The notes under the pieces are model-generated. The model had not been told where the DNA came from, searched no databases, and saw only the letters and a program-made list of their open reading frames with translations. A stretch of 64,000 bases of DNA, from the NCBI RefSeq assembly GCF_019720915.1, contig NZ_JAHKSI010000001.1, positions 1,488,001 through 1,552,000 of the forward strand, read 5' to 3'. The DNA comes from Alkalihalobacillus sp. TS-13. GTDB lineage: Bacteria > Bacillota > Bacilli > Bacillales > Fictibacillaceae. This document shows positions 51,953-61,191 of this stretch, in pieces. Made by a program: the position numbers and the translations under genes. Positions within the stretch are counted from its first letter, which is position 1; every line of letters starts with the position of its first letter.

Positions 51953-53209
51953 TTAACTAAAATTCCGCAATCCAGGAACTTTCATGAGGATGATAAAGGC
52001 GAAGATGACAATCAATAGCGCACCAGTTAGCATAATCGATGTTATATCAGCTCCGGTTGAAAGTACACCTGAGGTAATCGCAAACGATACCGGCACGAGT
52101 CCGAGAGAAGCCATGGATAACAGACTCATCACTCGCCCCATCATTTCTTCTTTCACCGCCGATTGAATGGCAGCAATAATCGGGATATTAATGACAGAAA
52201 AGGTACTACCTAACAAAGCGATTAGAATCAAGCTTTGCCACAAAGCTTCTGTAAAGCTGAAAAGTGCAAAAAACAATCCTGATCCCATTACCGCGAATAT
52301 TACGACAAGCCCCCTTTTCTTTCGGACGTTCAATATACCGATGATAATTGAGCCTACAAGCATTCCACCCGCGAATGTACCTTCAAGATAACTAAAGTCA
52401 AGCGAATTCCCACCTATCACATTTTTAACGAAAAGCGGCAATCCCATCTGTAATGGTCCAACCATGAATAGATTGATAAAGACGGCAAACAACAAAAGGG
52501 AACTTAAGAATGCTGATTGTTTTACATAAGTAACTCCTTCTTTGATGGAAGTGAGTAGATTTGAGGGAGACTGATTTTCCGAAGTATCTTCCTTCTTTTT
52601 GACCCGGATAAGGAATATCGAAATACTTGCGATGATGAGTAAAACAGCAGTGAGAGAAAAGGCAAGTACGTAGCTGCCTAATGCGATGATTGCACCGGCA
52701 AGCATCGGGCCGACTATAAAAGATGACTGGCTTGTCATTTGGATGACTGAATTCGCTCTTGTCAGTTGTTGCTTATTAATCAACGAAGGTAATAGTCCCC
52801 CATTAGCTGGCCAAAAGAACGCATCCAATATCCCGAAGACAAGGGCAAACGAAACGAACGACCAGATCGAGACTTCCCCTAACAGAAGCCATACGACGAG
52901 CGCTATTGCCACAAAGGCTCGAAGAATATCTGATAAAAACATGATGACATTTTTGCTGAAGCGATCAGCTACTGCACCGCCTAAGACCATGAAGAGTACA
53001 CGCGGAACACTCGACGCAATATATACCAAACCTAGAGAAGCTTGCAGGTTCATCACTTCAACAACATACCATGCTTGAGAGAACATGAAGATCGCTAATC
53101 CGAAGCTTGAGCATAGCCCGGCAATCCATAACAATAAAAAATTTCGATTTTTCCATATCGCAGGGGAGGTTTCCCCTTGTTGTGGCCGTGTTTCAACAAC
53201 CTCTTCCAT
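51953..53209 (-). CDS. MFS efflux transporter (macrolide-efflux-like)
   Basis: A 418-residue twelve-helix transporter. It starts with a hydrophilic arm (EEVVETRPQQGETSPAIWKN) and FLLLWIAGLCSSFGLAIFMF, and has the loop GGAVADRFSKNVIMFLSDIL near residue 78, the common motif of MFS_3 (MefA-like) exporters. It lies about 100 nt after the TetR gene in the same direction and could be under its control. Confidence 0.85.
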   Translation of the reverse strand: MEEVVETRPQQGETSPAIWKNRNFLLLWIAGLCSSFGLAIFMFSQAWYVVEVMNLQASLGLVYIASSVPRVLFMVLGGAVADRFSKNVIMFLSDILRAFVAIALVVWLLLGEVSIWSFVSFALVFGILDAFFWPANGGLLPSLINKQQLTRANSVIQMTSQSSFIVGPMLAGAIIALGSYVLAFSLTAVLLIIASISIFLIRVKKKEDTSENQSPSNLLTSIKEGVTYVKQSAFLSSLLLFAVFINLFMVGPLQMGLPLFVKNVIGGNSLDFSYLEGTFAGGMLVGSIIIGILNVRKKRGLVVIFAVMGSGLFFALFSFTEALWQSLILIALLGSTFSVINIPIIAAIQSAVKEEMMGRVMSLLSMASLGLVPVSFAITSGVLSTGADITSIMLTGALLIVIFAFIILMKVPGLRNFS

Positions 53210-53271
53210 AATATCCCCTCCAACTTATAACCTCACTACCATTTTCTTCTAACCTTCAGTTCTTTCACACT

Positions 53272-53304
53272 GTCTTAAGGCGGTTTTTGACCTCCGCCTC
53301 AAGA
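53272..53304. terminator. 12-bp hairpin between TetR and the MFS gene
   Basis: GTCTTAAGGCGG and CCGCCTCAAGAC flank a nine-base loop (one mismatch). The T-rich tail is on the plus strand, so it may be a weak attenuator for the minus-strand genes rather than a strong terminator. Confidence 0.45.
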
Positions 53305-53311
53305 CTGAGTT

Positions 53312-53914
53312 TTATTTTTGAAGGTACCGATACACCATTTGTTCATACAAAAGCATCATGCTCTTAAGTTTGGAATCATTCTTATGGAAGAGTAATTGCA
53401 CTAAGATTCCATCCCAAATGGACCAGAAGAGTTTCGAAAAATCGTTTACCTGGATATCTTCCCTGAACTCCCCTTTTTCGACCCCCTCCTCCACGATTTC
53501 CTTGATCAATGAGGTGAACATCTCTACCCTTTCGGTAAACAGCGCTTCCTTATCGTTTCTTGATATATAAATCCAAAACTCAAACTGGACTGAAATCTTA
53601 TTGAAATCTTCCTTACCAACAGAACCGCTGATCAAGTGTTGAAAGATGTATTTAAGTTTTGCAGAGGCGCTATCCTGTTTTGCAAGTTGTTTTTTTATCT
53701 CGAGGAATTGTTCCGCACTTTTTTCATTCAATTTATAAAAGATTTCCTCTTTGCTTGAAAAGTATAAGTAAATTGATCCTTTACTCGTGCCGGATGCTTT
53801 TGCGATGTCATCCACCGTTGTATCACTGAATCCTTTGTCTGCAAAACATTGGGCTGCTGCATTTAAAATGACAGCTATTTTCTCTTCCTTATACTTTTTC
53901 GATACTTTTGGCAT
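53312..53914 (-). CDS. TetR/AcrR-family regulator
   Basis: A 200-residue TetR protein. The helix-turn-helix is DTTVDDIAKASGTSKGSIYL (residues about 30-49) with YFSSKEEIFYKL behind it. The remaining part is a helical ligand domain. The ATG at 53914 is used with GGAG upstream, and the frame can open three codons earlier at a TTG. It overlaps the GNAT gene by 26 nt. Likely regulates the GNAT-TetR-MFS unit by binding the palindrome at 54829. Confidence 0.85.
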   Translation of the reverse strand: MPKVSKKYKEEKIAVILNAAAQCFADKGFSDTTVDDIAKASGTSKGSIYLYFSSKEEIFYKLNEKSAEQFLEIKKQLAKQDSASAKLKYIFQHLISGSVGKEDFNKISVQFEFWIYISRNDKEALFTERVEMFTSLIKEIVEEGVEKGEFREDIQVNDFSKLFWSIWDGILVQLLFHKNDSKLKSMMLLYEQMVYRYLQK

Positions 53915-54806
53915 TGCTTTCAATCGGCTCCTTCATTACTTTTTCCATACATACCTGGCTGATCATTGTCGAGAATCCTCTGTTCATCACTGTTTCATAT
54001 TGAGGTTTTGTTTCCGTGGAGAGATTGATGATGAGACGTTTACAGGAACGTTTTGGCTCTAAAACCTTATAAAGCAAAGAATCGACCAGGTTGTGCGGAT
54101 TATGGAAATCGACGTCTCCACCTAGTTGATGAAGGACGATGACAGCGGCGTTTCCATCTGGTTTTAAACTCCGTCGATATAATGCATATCCAACCTGCTT
54201 TCCTTCATGTGAAACAATCACCGCTTCACCATTCGCCACACTTTGCCACTGTGTCTGCCATGGACTCTTTTTTTGATAAAAACTCAACTTGCTGACTTTT
54301 TCAGGTGTTGTATGTTCAAAATCATATTCATACGGTAATTCAAAGTCTTCAAAGTGTGGCTGCAATGATCCATCTTGTTGTAAAAAGTCCACCCTGTCGG
54401 TGATTTCATATCCAAGCGATTCATAAAGTTTGATTGCAGCAGTGTTTTCGTTAATAGCTTCCAGTGTCGCAGTATCGACTTCTTTCTGCTTGTAAATTTC
54501 TATAGCTGATTCCATCATCTGTTTTCCGATACCCGTTCTTCTGAATTCCGGTGCTACACCCGTTCCACCGTTATAACTGATTGTTTTGCCATCAACTGTC
54601 CTGAATCCGTTTAACACGATACCAGCTGGAACTCCATCCATATACGCTACGATTGAGTCTTCAGCAGATAGGCCTTCCTGGACCATACGCTGTAAGAAAC
54701 GATCGACCGACATCGTCATATCTGTAAAATAACCTTTGAATCCTGAATTCCAAGCCTCAATTACATCCGACAGCGGGCAAGATGACATTCGCTTAATCTC
54801 TCTCAT
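53889..54806 (-). CDS. GNAT N-acetyltransferase
   Basis: A 305-residue protein. The acetyl-CoA loop GVAPEFRRTGIGKQMMESA lies near residue 82, and LEAINENTAAIKLYESLGYE near 108 completes the domain. The C-terminal half is a second, degenerate unit. AGGAGGAAAAATTC precedes the ATG at 54806. It is first in the unit with the TetR regulator. Confidence 0.8.
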   Translation of the reverse strand: MREIKRMSSCPLSDVIEAWNSGFKGYFTDMTMSVDRFLQRMVQEGLSAEDSIVAYMDGVPAGIVLNGFRTVDGKTISYNGGTGVAPEFRRTGIGKQMMESAIEIYKQKEVDTATLEAINENTAAIKLYESLGYEITDRVDFLQQDGSLQPHFEDFELPYEYDFEHTTPEKVSKLSFYQKKSPWQTQWQSVANGEAVIVSHEGKQVGYALYRRSLKPDGNAAVIVLHQLGGDVDFHNPHNLVDSLLYKVLEPKRSCKRLIINLSTETKPQYETVMNRGFSTMISQVCMEKVMKEPIESNAKSIEKV

Positions 54807-54828
54807 GAATTTTTCCTCCTTTTTCATA

Positions 54829-54846
54829 AAACTGACTGGTTAGTTT
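54829..54846. promoter_or_regulatory. TetR-type operator
   Basis: AAACTGACTGGTTAGTTT is an 18-bp near-perfect palindrome 22 nt upstream of the GNAT start, typical of TetR-family sites. Confidence 0.65.
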
Positions 54847-54905
54847 TTTATATTCTCAGTATGAACCAAATGTGATTAGAAATCAAGAAAAAAATGGTAA
54901 ATCAC

Positions 54906-55082
54906 TCACTCTAGAATTTCGTATGAAGAAATGTGGGAAGGATTGATGTAAAGTGAAGGGTGGATCTCGATCATTTCATCTCGAACAGTATCATCTTCAG
55001 TTTTGACGATTGACTGGAAATCGGATTTATCCATTTGAAGGACATATTCTTTACCGCTATTCATCACAACTTTAATTCTCAT
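54906..55082 (-). CDS. 58-residue conserved-looking small protein
   Basis: A short minus-strand gene with a strong ribosome site (GGGGGAATAGAGG) before the ATG at 55082. It begins MRIKVVMNSGKEYVLQMDKS, has an acidic middle (KTEDDTVRDEMIEI), and ends HISSYEILE. It looks like a small beta-rich bacillar protein, with no function known to me. Confidence 0.65.
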   Translation of the reverse strand: MRIKVVMNSGKEYVLQMDKSDFQSIVKTEDDTVRDEMIEIHPSLYINPSHISSYEILE

Positions 55083-55226
55083 CCTCTATTCCCCCTCTAT
55101 TAACCTTGTATAACTATATTCGCAGACGAGCAATTCATTTCCTTCCGAATGATTGGCCGGCAAGAAAATATAGTTGACGGAAGAAGATCCCTATTCTAAG
55201 GTGGATAAAGGACGGTGACATGAACG

Positions 55227-55427
55227 ATGGAGAAAAAGCTGCTAAGAAAAATGATAGACAGATGTTTAGTTAATTATTTCGGAGATTTGGAGCTATCTCC
55301 GCTCACAGAAGATGAATATGACGAATTGATCGAACAAGTAACATTCGATTTAAACACCCAACAGGAAGAAGAAGTTTTTACGATCGTGCATGATAAGGTT
55401 TATTCCTATCTTTCAGCAGCACAATAG
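55227..55427 (+). CDS. YqzH-like small protein
   Basis: A 66-residue soluble protein starting MEKKLLRKMIDRCLVNYFGD and ending VHDKVYSYLSAAQ. Length and pattern (MIxRCLxxY, PLTEDE, VxDxVYxYL) fit the YqzH family of bacilli. Function unknown. The location near the yqj-like block fits the B. subtilis neighbourhood, but my match is from memory. Confidence 0.6.
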   Translation: MEKKLLRKMIDRCLVNYFGDLELSPLTEDEYDELIEQVTFDLNTQQEEEVFTIVHDKVYSYLSAAQ

Positions 55428-55512
55428 GGTCTTAGCTATAGAACTAGAAGGAATGTAGCTCAATATCAGAGCACACATTAGGAGAGAAGTTACTTACTGG
55501 ATCGCGGATCTA

Positions 55513-55603
55513 GGTGCAAATCCTAGATTTTTCGGTGCAATCCGGAAAAATAACGGTGTAATTCTGAAAAATATCGGTGCAAACTCAAAATATTTTGGTG
55601 ATT
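55513..55603. repeat. 21-nt-periodic GGTGCAA repeats
   Basis: GGTGCAA at 55513 and 55534, GGTGTAA at 55555, GGTGCAA at 55577 and GGTGATT at 55597 give steps of 21, 21, 22 and 20 nt. Each is followed by a different A/T-rich stretch, often ending TTTTTCGG or AAAAATA-like. No gene is present here. Confidence 0.85.
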
Positions 55604-55623
55604 TCTAAAATGTGATCCTTTTT

Positions 55624-55658
55624 AAAAAAACTGCTCCCGACCTCACATCTGGAACAGT
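55624..55658 (-). terminator. terminator of the SDR gene
   Basis: Read on the minus strand, CTGTTCC and GGAGCAG arms are followed by a seven-T tail, just after the stop. Confidence 0.8.
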
Positions 55659-55664
55659 CTTCTC

Positions 55665-56450
55665 TCATTTTTGTCGAAATGCTTTTTTTCCCAGCCTCTC
55701 AACGATTGCCGGCATGAGCTGGTACAGCTTACTGCCTGCTTCCATCCATCCAGGCAGATTGATTTCTCGGACAGGTTTATCAATCGCAGCGACCACCCTT
55801 GTAGCGACTTCACTAGGCTTGAGCATCCATTTTGCGATGTTCTTCTCATATTGACCCGTTTTGTCTGCAATAGTGAAAAAATTGGTTTTCATCGGACCTG
55901 GATTCACAGTTGTGACATAGATGCCATAATCCTTCACTTCCATCCGTAAACTGTTCGCAAACCCGAGAACAGCATGTTTCGTTGCTGCATAAACACTGCC
56001 CTTCACTGTTGCCAGCTTTGCAGCTTGGGAGGCGACGTTGATGATATGACCGCTCTTCTGCTCGATCATTCCAGGTAAAACAGCTTTCGTACAAGCCATC
56101 AAGCCTAAGACATTCGTATTGAACATCCCTTCGATATCTTCCATTTTCGCATCTTCAAAATAATCAAAAACCCCGAAACCAGCATTATTTATAAGAACAT
56201 CAATCGCTCCAACCTCATGCTGCACCTGATTGAACACAGCTTCGATGTTCTTTTTGTCTTGAATATCCAGTTGAAAACTAAGCGCAGTCGTTTTATAATC
56301 GTTCTTAATTTCATTGCGAAGGTGTTCGAGCTTTTCGAAGGATCGGGCCATCAACACAGGAGTCCAACCTTTCGACGCAACCATTCTTGCCATTTCTGCT
56401 CCAATTCCGCTCGAAGCACCGGTGATGACGACGATCTTCCTGTCGTTCAC
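55665..56450 (-). CDS. yqjQ: short-chain dehydrogenase (YqjQ-like)
   Basis: A 261-residue SDR. NAD(P) site VVITGASSGIGAEMA near residue 5, NNAGFG near 88, and catalytic S-Y-K in VASQAAKLATVKGSVYAATK (Tyr and Lys of YxxxK near residue 157). B. subtilis yqjQ has the same neighbour (yqjP) and orientation. Substrate unknown. It begins one base after the MBL gene stops. Confidence 0.85.
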   Translation of the reverse strand: MNDRKIVVITGASSGIGAEMARMVASKGWTPVLMARSFEKLEHLRNEIKNDYKTTALSFQLDIQDKKNIEAVFNQVQHEVGAIDVLINNAGFGVFDYFEDAKMEDIEGMFNTNVLGLMACTKAVLPGMIEQKSGHIINVASQAAKLATVKGSVYAATKHAVLGFANSLRMEVKDYGIYVTTVNPGPMKTNFFTIADKTGQYEKNIAKWMLKPSEVATRVVAAIDKPVREINLPGWMEAGSKLYQLMPAIVERLGKKAFRQK

Positions 56451-57422
56451 CTACATCACCTCTTTCGCTTGAAAATAAAGAACACCATCTTGTTCCGTAA
56501 CCCGGATCTGATCATTTCTGCTCAATAAATCGAGATGGCCAAGCGTTTCTGACATCGTCAATCCTAGTTCCTTCAGGAAAATTGTTGGAAACAGGTTCTG
56601 ACAGATTTCAAATCCTGTTTTTGGTTGATCGATGATCATATCCCTGATATCACCTGCACGCTCTTCTTGTTTCACTAAACGTTTTCTAATCAGATCCTTA
56701 GGATTTGCAACTGGTTTTCCGTGACCCGCATATACCATATTGACGTTTAAGTCTAGTAGTTTTCTAAGCGAGTCACGGTATTGAAGCAACGTTTTCGGCC
56801 GTTCCTGAACACCGATCGGCGGTGGCTCGATCAAGGCATTGGATGAGATGTGTTGTATGAGGTGATCACCACCGATCATGAAGCCATCCTCCTCTTTAAA
56901 AAGGGAGAGATGTCCTTGAGCATGACCCGGTGTCTCGATAACGATCCATCCCGGTAAGCCATCAATTCGATCTCCTTCTTTTACGATCGTATGTATGTTG
57001 ATGGAACAAGAATAATCCAAATATCCGCGAATACGTTGCATCGCTTTTTCATGGAATTTTTCAATACCCATTTCTCTATAGACTCTCAAGTAAAAAGCAT
57101 CATGGTGTTCAAGAAAGGCCGGATCTTTTTGCAGCCAGGGCTGATTGTAAGCTAATCCTATGAATCTCGTACCATTGCCTTTCAAGTAATCTGCGAGCCC
57201 TACATGGTCTGGATGATGATGTGTGAGTATAACCTGGTCTATATCAGTTACATTGAATCCTAGTTTATTGATTTGGGTAAGAAATGCTTCCCACGCTTCT
57301 TTCGTTTTCGGTCCAGTATCGACCAGTGTCAGTTTTTCATCATTTATAAGATATACATTAACATCACCGACTGTAAAGGGAGTCGGTAACGTAATACAGT
57401 GGATATCAGTTGTATTGTCCAA
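56451..57422 (-). CDS. yqjP: MBL-fold hydrolase (YqjP-like)
   Basis: A 323-residue MBL enzyme. The metal motif is THHHPDHVGLADYLKG near residue 68, with ETPGHAQGHLSLF near 162 and GGDHLIQ near 181. A C-terminal helical part of about 90 residues, winged-helix like, distinguishes it from the hydrolase at 18803. Adjacent to yqjQ as in B. subtilis. Function unknown. Confidence 0.83.
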   Translation of the reverse strand: MDNTTDIHCITLPTPFTVGDVNVYLINDEKLTLVDTGPKTKEAWEAFLTQINKLGFNVTDIDQVILTHHHPDHVGLADYLKGNGTRFIGLAYNQPWLQKDPAFLEHHDAFYLRVYREMGIEKFHEKAMQRIRGYLDYSCSINIHTIVKEGDRIDGLPGWIVIETPGHAQGHLSLFKEEDGFMIGGDHLIQHISSNALIEPPPIGVQERPKTLLQYRDSLRKLLDLNVNMVYAGHGKPVANPKDLIRKRLVKQEERAGDIRDMIIDQPKTGFEICQNLFPTIFLKELGLTMSETLGHLDLLSRNDQIRVTEQDGVLYFQAKEVM

Positions 57423-57548
57423 AACAAAAACGCCTCCGTATGTTGATCTGAATCAAGCAGTCTTGAAATTGAAATACTATATGATACTTGATGGTACTCT
57501 GAAAAAGTAGAGTGCTTTCATTTTAGCAGAAGGGAGAATCATTTAAAA

Positions 57549-58400
57549 ATGAGAACAATCAATCGAATCACCTTCGTCGGCGCAGGGTCGATGGCAGAAT
57601 CAATCATAAAAGGCCTGGTTTCAAGAAAAATGATTCCCTCTTCGAATATCATGGTCACCAACCGTACAGATGAGGAGCGGCTGGAGTACCTTGAAGATAA
57701 ATACGGGATCCATATCTCCCACGATGATGAACGTATTTTGACGGAAACGGATCTGATCATCCTGGCGATGAAACCGAAAGATGCTCAATCCGGTCTTGAA
57801 CGAATCCGTCCTTATGTGAAAGACTCCCATATTATCACTTCTGTCATGGCCGGTATCACCACAGAATTTATTGAGAGCGTCCTAGAATGTGATTGCCCAG
57901 TCATCCGGACGATGCCGAATACCTCAGCCGAAATCGGTAATTCTACGACGACCTTATGTATCGGAAAAAATACAACCCTGGAGCAAAGCCAGATAGTGGA
58001 AGAGCTTTTCAAGGCGATCGGTTCTGTAACCGTGGTCCAAGAGCAATATATGGATGCAACTACAGCACTTGCTGGCAGTGGGCCAGCCTATCTTTACTAT
58101 ATCGCAGAAGCCATGAAACAAGCAGCCATAAACCTTGAGTTGGATGAAGATAAAGCCAGGGAATTGATTGCTGAGACAATGATCGGTGCAGGACAAATGA
58201 TGAAAGCATCCAGCACCGACCTGAATCAGCTCAGAATAAATATTACAAGCCCAGGTGGTACAACCGAAGCAGGATTGCATGCCTTGATGGAACGGGATGT
58301 CGAGGGTGCCTTTAAACACTGTATTCTTGATTCCGCAAAACGCTCCAAAGAACTGCAGAAGCATTTTTCAACAATACAAAAAAATCCTGCTAAACGATAG
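57549..58400 (+). CDS. proI: pyrroline-5-carboxylate reductase
   Basis: A 283-residue P5C reductase, last step of proline synthesis. N-terminal NADPH site ITFVGAGSMAESIIKGLVSR near residue 5, VIRTMPNTSAEIG near 115, and the signature GSGPAYLYYIAEAM near 178 with INITSPGGTTEAGLHALM near 230. It lies divergent from yqjP, as yqjO (proI) does in B. subtilis. Confidence 0.92.
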   Translation: MRTINRITFVGAGSMAESIIKGLVSRKMIPSSNIMVTNRTDEERLEYLEDKYGIHISHDDERILTETDLIILAMKPKDAQSGLERIRPYVKDSHIITSVMAGITTEFIESVLECDCPVIRTMPNTSAEIGNSTTTLCIGKNTTLEQSQIVEELFKAIGSVTVVQEQYMDATTALAGSGPAYLYYIAEAMKQAAINLELDEDKARELIAETMIGAGQMMKASSTDLNQLRINITSPGGTTEAGLHALMERDVEGAFKHCILDSAKRSKELQKHFSTIQKNPAKR

Positions 58401-58500
58401 AGATTGTAATTCTTAAAACGGCTGTTAAAGAAGAGGCTTAACCCATTAGCCTGGGCAAAGGGGAAATCCACTCTTAGCAGAAACAGAATGGGAAAGACCG

Positions 58501-58800
58501 CTAACGGACACAAGAGACCTTATTTTCCATAAACTTGTTTTATTTATAAAGGCTGTTATCTAAAAGTTTGTTGCTATTGAAAAAACTTTGAAGCCTGTAA
58601 GTGTGAAATATACGAGACTCCAGCGGGATCAGCGGACCAAGCGAGACCCCACAGCGAGGAACGAGCGAGGAGGCTTGCGGTTCGCCCGCGGAAAGCGAGT
58701 ATATTGCCACGAATCAAATAACAACAAAAATAACGGACACCAGAGATCTTATTTCGTGAAAATCAGCTCTTTTGTTCACAGATAACGGCTCGTATGTCCG
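58501..58800. repeat. CGGACAC / AGAGACCTTA short repeat cluster 2
   Basis: TAACGGACACAAGAGACCTTA at about 58503, AACGGACACCAGAGATCTTA at 58731 and an inverted form ACGGCTCGTATGTCCGTT near 58785 match the cluster at 25438. Copy D of the dispersed repeat lies between the copies. Confidence 0.65.
58602..58720 (+). repeat. dispersed intergenic repeat, copy D (short)
   Basis: CTCCAGCGGGATCAGCGGAC, CAAGCGAGACCCCACAGCG, AACGAGCGAGGAGGCTTGCG, and GCGGAAAGCGAGTATATTGC are the two outer ends of the family, with the middle absent. It resembles a deletion derivative. Confidence 0.65.
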
Positions 58801-58828
58801 TTGCGATTCCAGAAAAAATCCAAACCAA

Positions 58829-58881
58829 AAAGGGTGATCCAAACATTGCTGAAAATCGATGTTTAAGATCAGCCCTTTTTT
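58829..58881 (-). terminator. terminator, possibly bidirectional, next to the M20 gene
   Basis: AAAAAGGGTGATC and GATCAGCCCTTTTTTTT flank a longer loop with the arms AAACATTG and CGATGTTT. It ends the M20 gene on the minus strand and proI-side transcripts on the plus strand. Confidence 0.6.
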
Positions 58882-58888
58882 TTATCTA

Positions 58889-60505
58889 TTATTTCAACAG
58901 TTTATGGATCGCTGTACCGAGCATATCGTGGAAAACTCCGAACGAATAGTCGATATTCAAACGTTCCGTCCAACGATGAGGATCCCGTCCTAATGGTCCC
59001 AGGTTCATGACGGGGATCTTAAGCTGCTGTAGTTCATCCAGCGGAAAATGATAACCGTTCTGATAGAGCGGCATATTTCTGAATAAAGGAATAAGTCCTT
59101 CGACTGGCTGCGAGAGGCTCGTAAAACTCAAATCGGATAACCCAGCAAAATAATGCTGATTTTTCAGTACGACATTGTGTTGGTTTTTTGCATATTCGAT
59201 CATCTCTCCTACCACTTGTTTGATAAAAGGATTCTCACGTGACGAGACAGCCGGATAGAACGGAGGACTGTAGAACAAGACGATCATCGGTCCCTCTTCT
59301 TTACAGAGTGAAGCCAGATCGAACACGATGCGGGTAGAAAGGTCACGGTCGCCTATCAACCTATAACTACCAGCGATATACGCCTGCCGTCGGACGATCT
59401 CAGCTTCTCCGTATTGTTCAATCGCTTTTTCCAGCAACTCCTGATACGTAAAGACTGAAATTTTACTATCAATCGGATCGAACGATTCCCACTGGTTGAA
59501 GGAAACGGCTCTCTCATTTAACTGTTTTTCAATACGCCCTGCTACCCTGTTCGCAATCGCCAACAAATCCTTATTGATTTCATTTATAGAGCGTTCCATC
59601 GTCATCATATTGAAAAGCGTCACCGCAACATGGGGGATCTGTACAGAATACTCCTCTTTCAAATCCTTTTGCATCAAATTGGTTGGTGGCGGTGTAACTT
59701 CCCCTTCAATCACTTCACAAAAATCGGTGTTAAGTTCCAGCTCCCTTGTCAATTCGGAAACCATGTAATTCGCGTTGATCCCGGAAAAAGGTTCTCCGAC
59801 ATGTGTCTCCATGCCGTAGCACAAGAAACCTGGCAATAGCTTTCCGATCGAACCTGTATACACATATTGGTTCGTATCTCCTGGGTAACGGGTAAAAACA
59901 GGCTCTGAATTCAAGCAGGCTTTATAATGTAAATCGTGTGTCTGGGACATCTCAAGAAGGACTTCTACCGCTTCCATCATACCTGTGGAGTTTGCTTCCT
60001 CATCAGGGACTGTCAACAATAGGATATTCCCATCAAATTCTCCCAGACTCGCTTTTTCCATCATCGACATCTGAAGCGCTAAGCCTGCCTTCATATCCAT
60101 TGACCCTCTGCCAAAAAGCCATTCGCCGCTTTTCAAATCATCCTGGACAGCTTCCGGCAGGTCATTTTTGATCGTCATATATTCGGCTGTCAGTTCTTTT
60201 GGACGAAAAGCAAGGTTTTTGAATTCCCCGTAATCTTCTACATCGACGACATCGAAATGACTGATGAGAATCACCGTCTCCGAACTGTTCCCCTTTCTTA
60301 TCAATCCTGTGACGAATTTACGCCCATCACTAGTAGGATGAATCTGTAAATCCAATGGATGATCCTTGAAATATTGAAGATCATTGAGCCTCATATGGAT
60401 GAATTCACTGATCGCAATTTCCGCATCGGACCCAGTAATACTTGGAAACTCAACTAAATGACAAAGCAATTCCTTCAAACTTTCTTTATCCTGCCATTTC
60501 TTCAT
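58889..60505 (-). CDS. yqjN: M20-family amidohydrolase (YqjN/RocB-like)
   Basis: A 538-residue M20 peptidase/deacylase. The metal sites include ISHFDVVDV near residue 93 and GRGSMDMKAGLALQMSMM near 135, then PDEEANSTGMMEAV near 170. B. subtilis yqjN and rocB belong to this group, and the position beside proI matches yqjN. It may deacylate amino acids or peptides. ATG preceded by GGGAGTGAGC. Confidence 0.85.
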   Translation of the reverse strand: MKKWQDKESLKELLCHLVEFPSITGSDAEIAISEFIHMRLNDLQYFKDHPLDLQIHPTSDGRKFVTGLIRKGNSSETVILISHFDVVDVEDYGEFKNLAFRPKELTAEYMTIKNDLPEAVQDDLKSGEWLFGRGSMDMKAGLALQMSMMEKASLGEFDGNILLLTVPDEEANSTGMMEAVEVLLEMSQTHDLHYKACLNSEPVFTRYPGDTNQYVYTGSIGKLLPGFLCYGMETHVGEPFSGINANYMVSELTRELELNTDFCEVIEGEVTPPPTNLMQKDLKEEYSVQIPHVAVTLFNMMTMERSINEINKDLLAIANRVAGRIEKQLNERAVSFNQWESFDPIDSKISVFTYQELLEKAIEQYGEAEIVRRQAYIAGSYRLIGDRDLSTRIVFDLASLCKEEGPMIVLFYSPPFYPAVSSRENPFIKQVVGEMIEYAKNQHNVVLKNQHYFAGLSDLSFTSLSQPVEGLIPLFRNMPLYQNGYHFPLDELQQLKIPVMNLGPLGRDPHRWTERLNIDYSFGVFHDMLGTAIHKLLK

Positions 60506-60650
60506 AGATGCTCACTCCCATACACTACCTAAAGTATTTGTCGAATTTGGTATTCTTATAGATGAAGATTTCGGTGTTTGTGATTGAAATCCTTTTATTT
60601 ATTAGGCTTTATTAAATAATACTGTTAATTTCTGACTAAGTATAATTGAA

Positions 60651-60975
60651 GCGAAATTCACAACACTCCTGCGGGAAAAGCAAGCCCAGCGAGACCCGGC
60701 AAACGAATTAAGGATCTTCGAGTATAATGATGAATTTCGACTAATTACCACTACGTCCTGTGGTGAACGTCGAAGCCAGTACATCCTGTACATGTGAGGA
60801 GGCTTGCGGATGTAGGTTAATACAGGGAAGTGATGACTAGCTCAGCGACCCAGTCACTTGGATCACTTCAAACTTCCTGCGGCGGCGACAGCCTCCTCGT
60901 CATTTTTCCGGTGACCTACGTGACTATTCGGGCCGCTTCCGCTTTTAAGTGAATTTCGTGAAAATTAACAATAAA
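60651..60975 (+). repeat. dispersed intergenic repeat, copy E
   Basis: GAAATTCACAACACTCCTGC to AGTGAATTTCGTGAAAATTA, same orientation as C and F. The CACTTGGATCACTTCAAACT core and GGCGGCGACAGCCTCCTCGT are almost identical to F. No gene in this 680-base gap. Confidence 0.8.
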
Positions 60976-61191
60976 GTATAACAAAGCCACACATTAAAAA
61001 ACTTCAGACAGGATATTCTTAAACAGGAAGCAAAATATGAATGAATCGTATATACTATATAGAAAACCTGTCAGCGCAAAGCCTAAGCAATGAAATTCTT
61101 TCACAGAAATCAATAAATACTCTCAACAAAAAACTCTATGTTAAACTATACATCAACCAAAATTGAAGTCGTCGATAAGGAGCGATCTCTT

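Noticed and set aside
55513-55603. CRISPR array
   Set aside because: Units are only about 21 nt with a 7-nt conserved part; true CRISPR repeats are longer and there are no cas genes.
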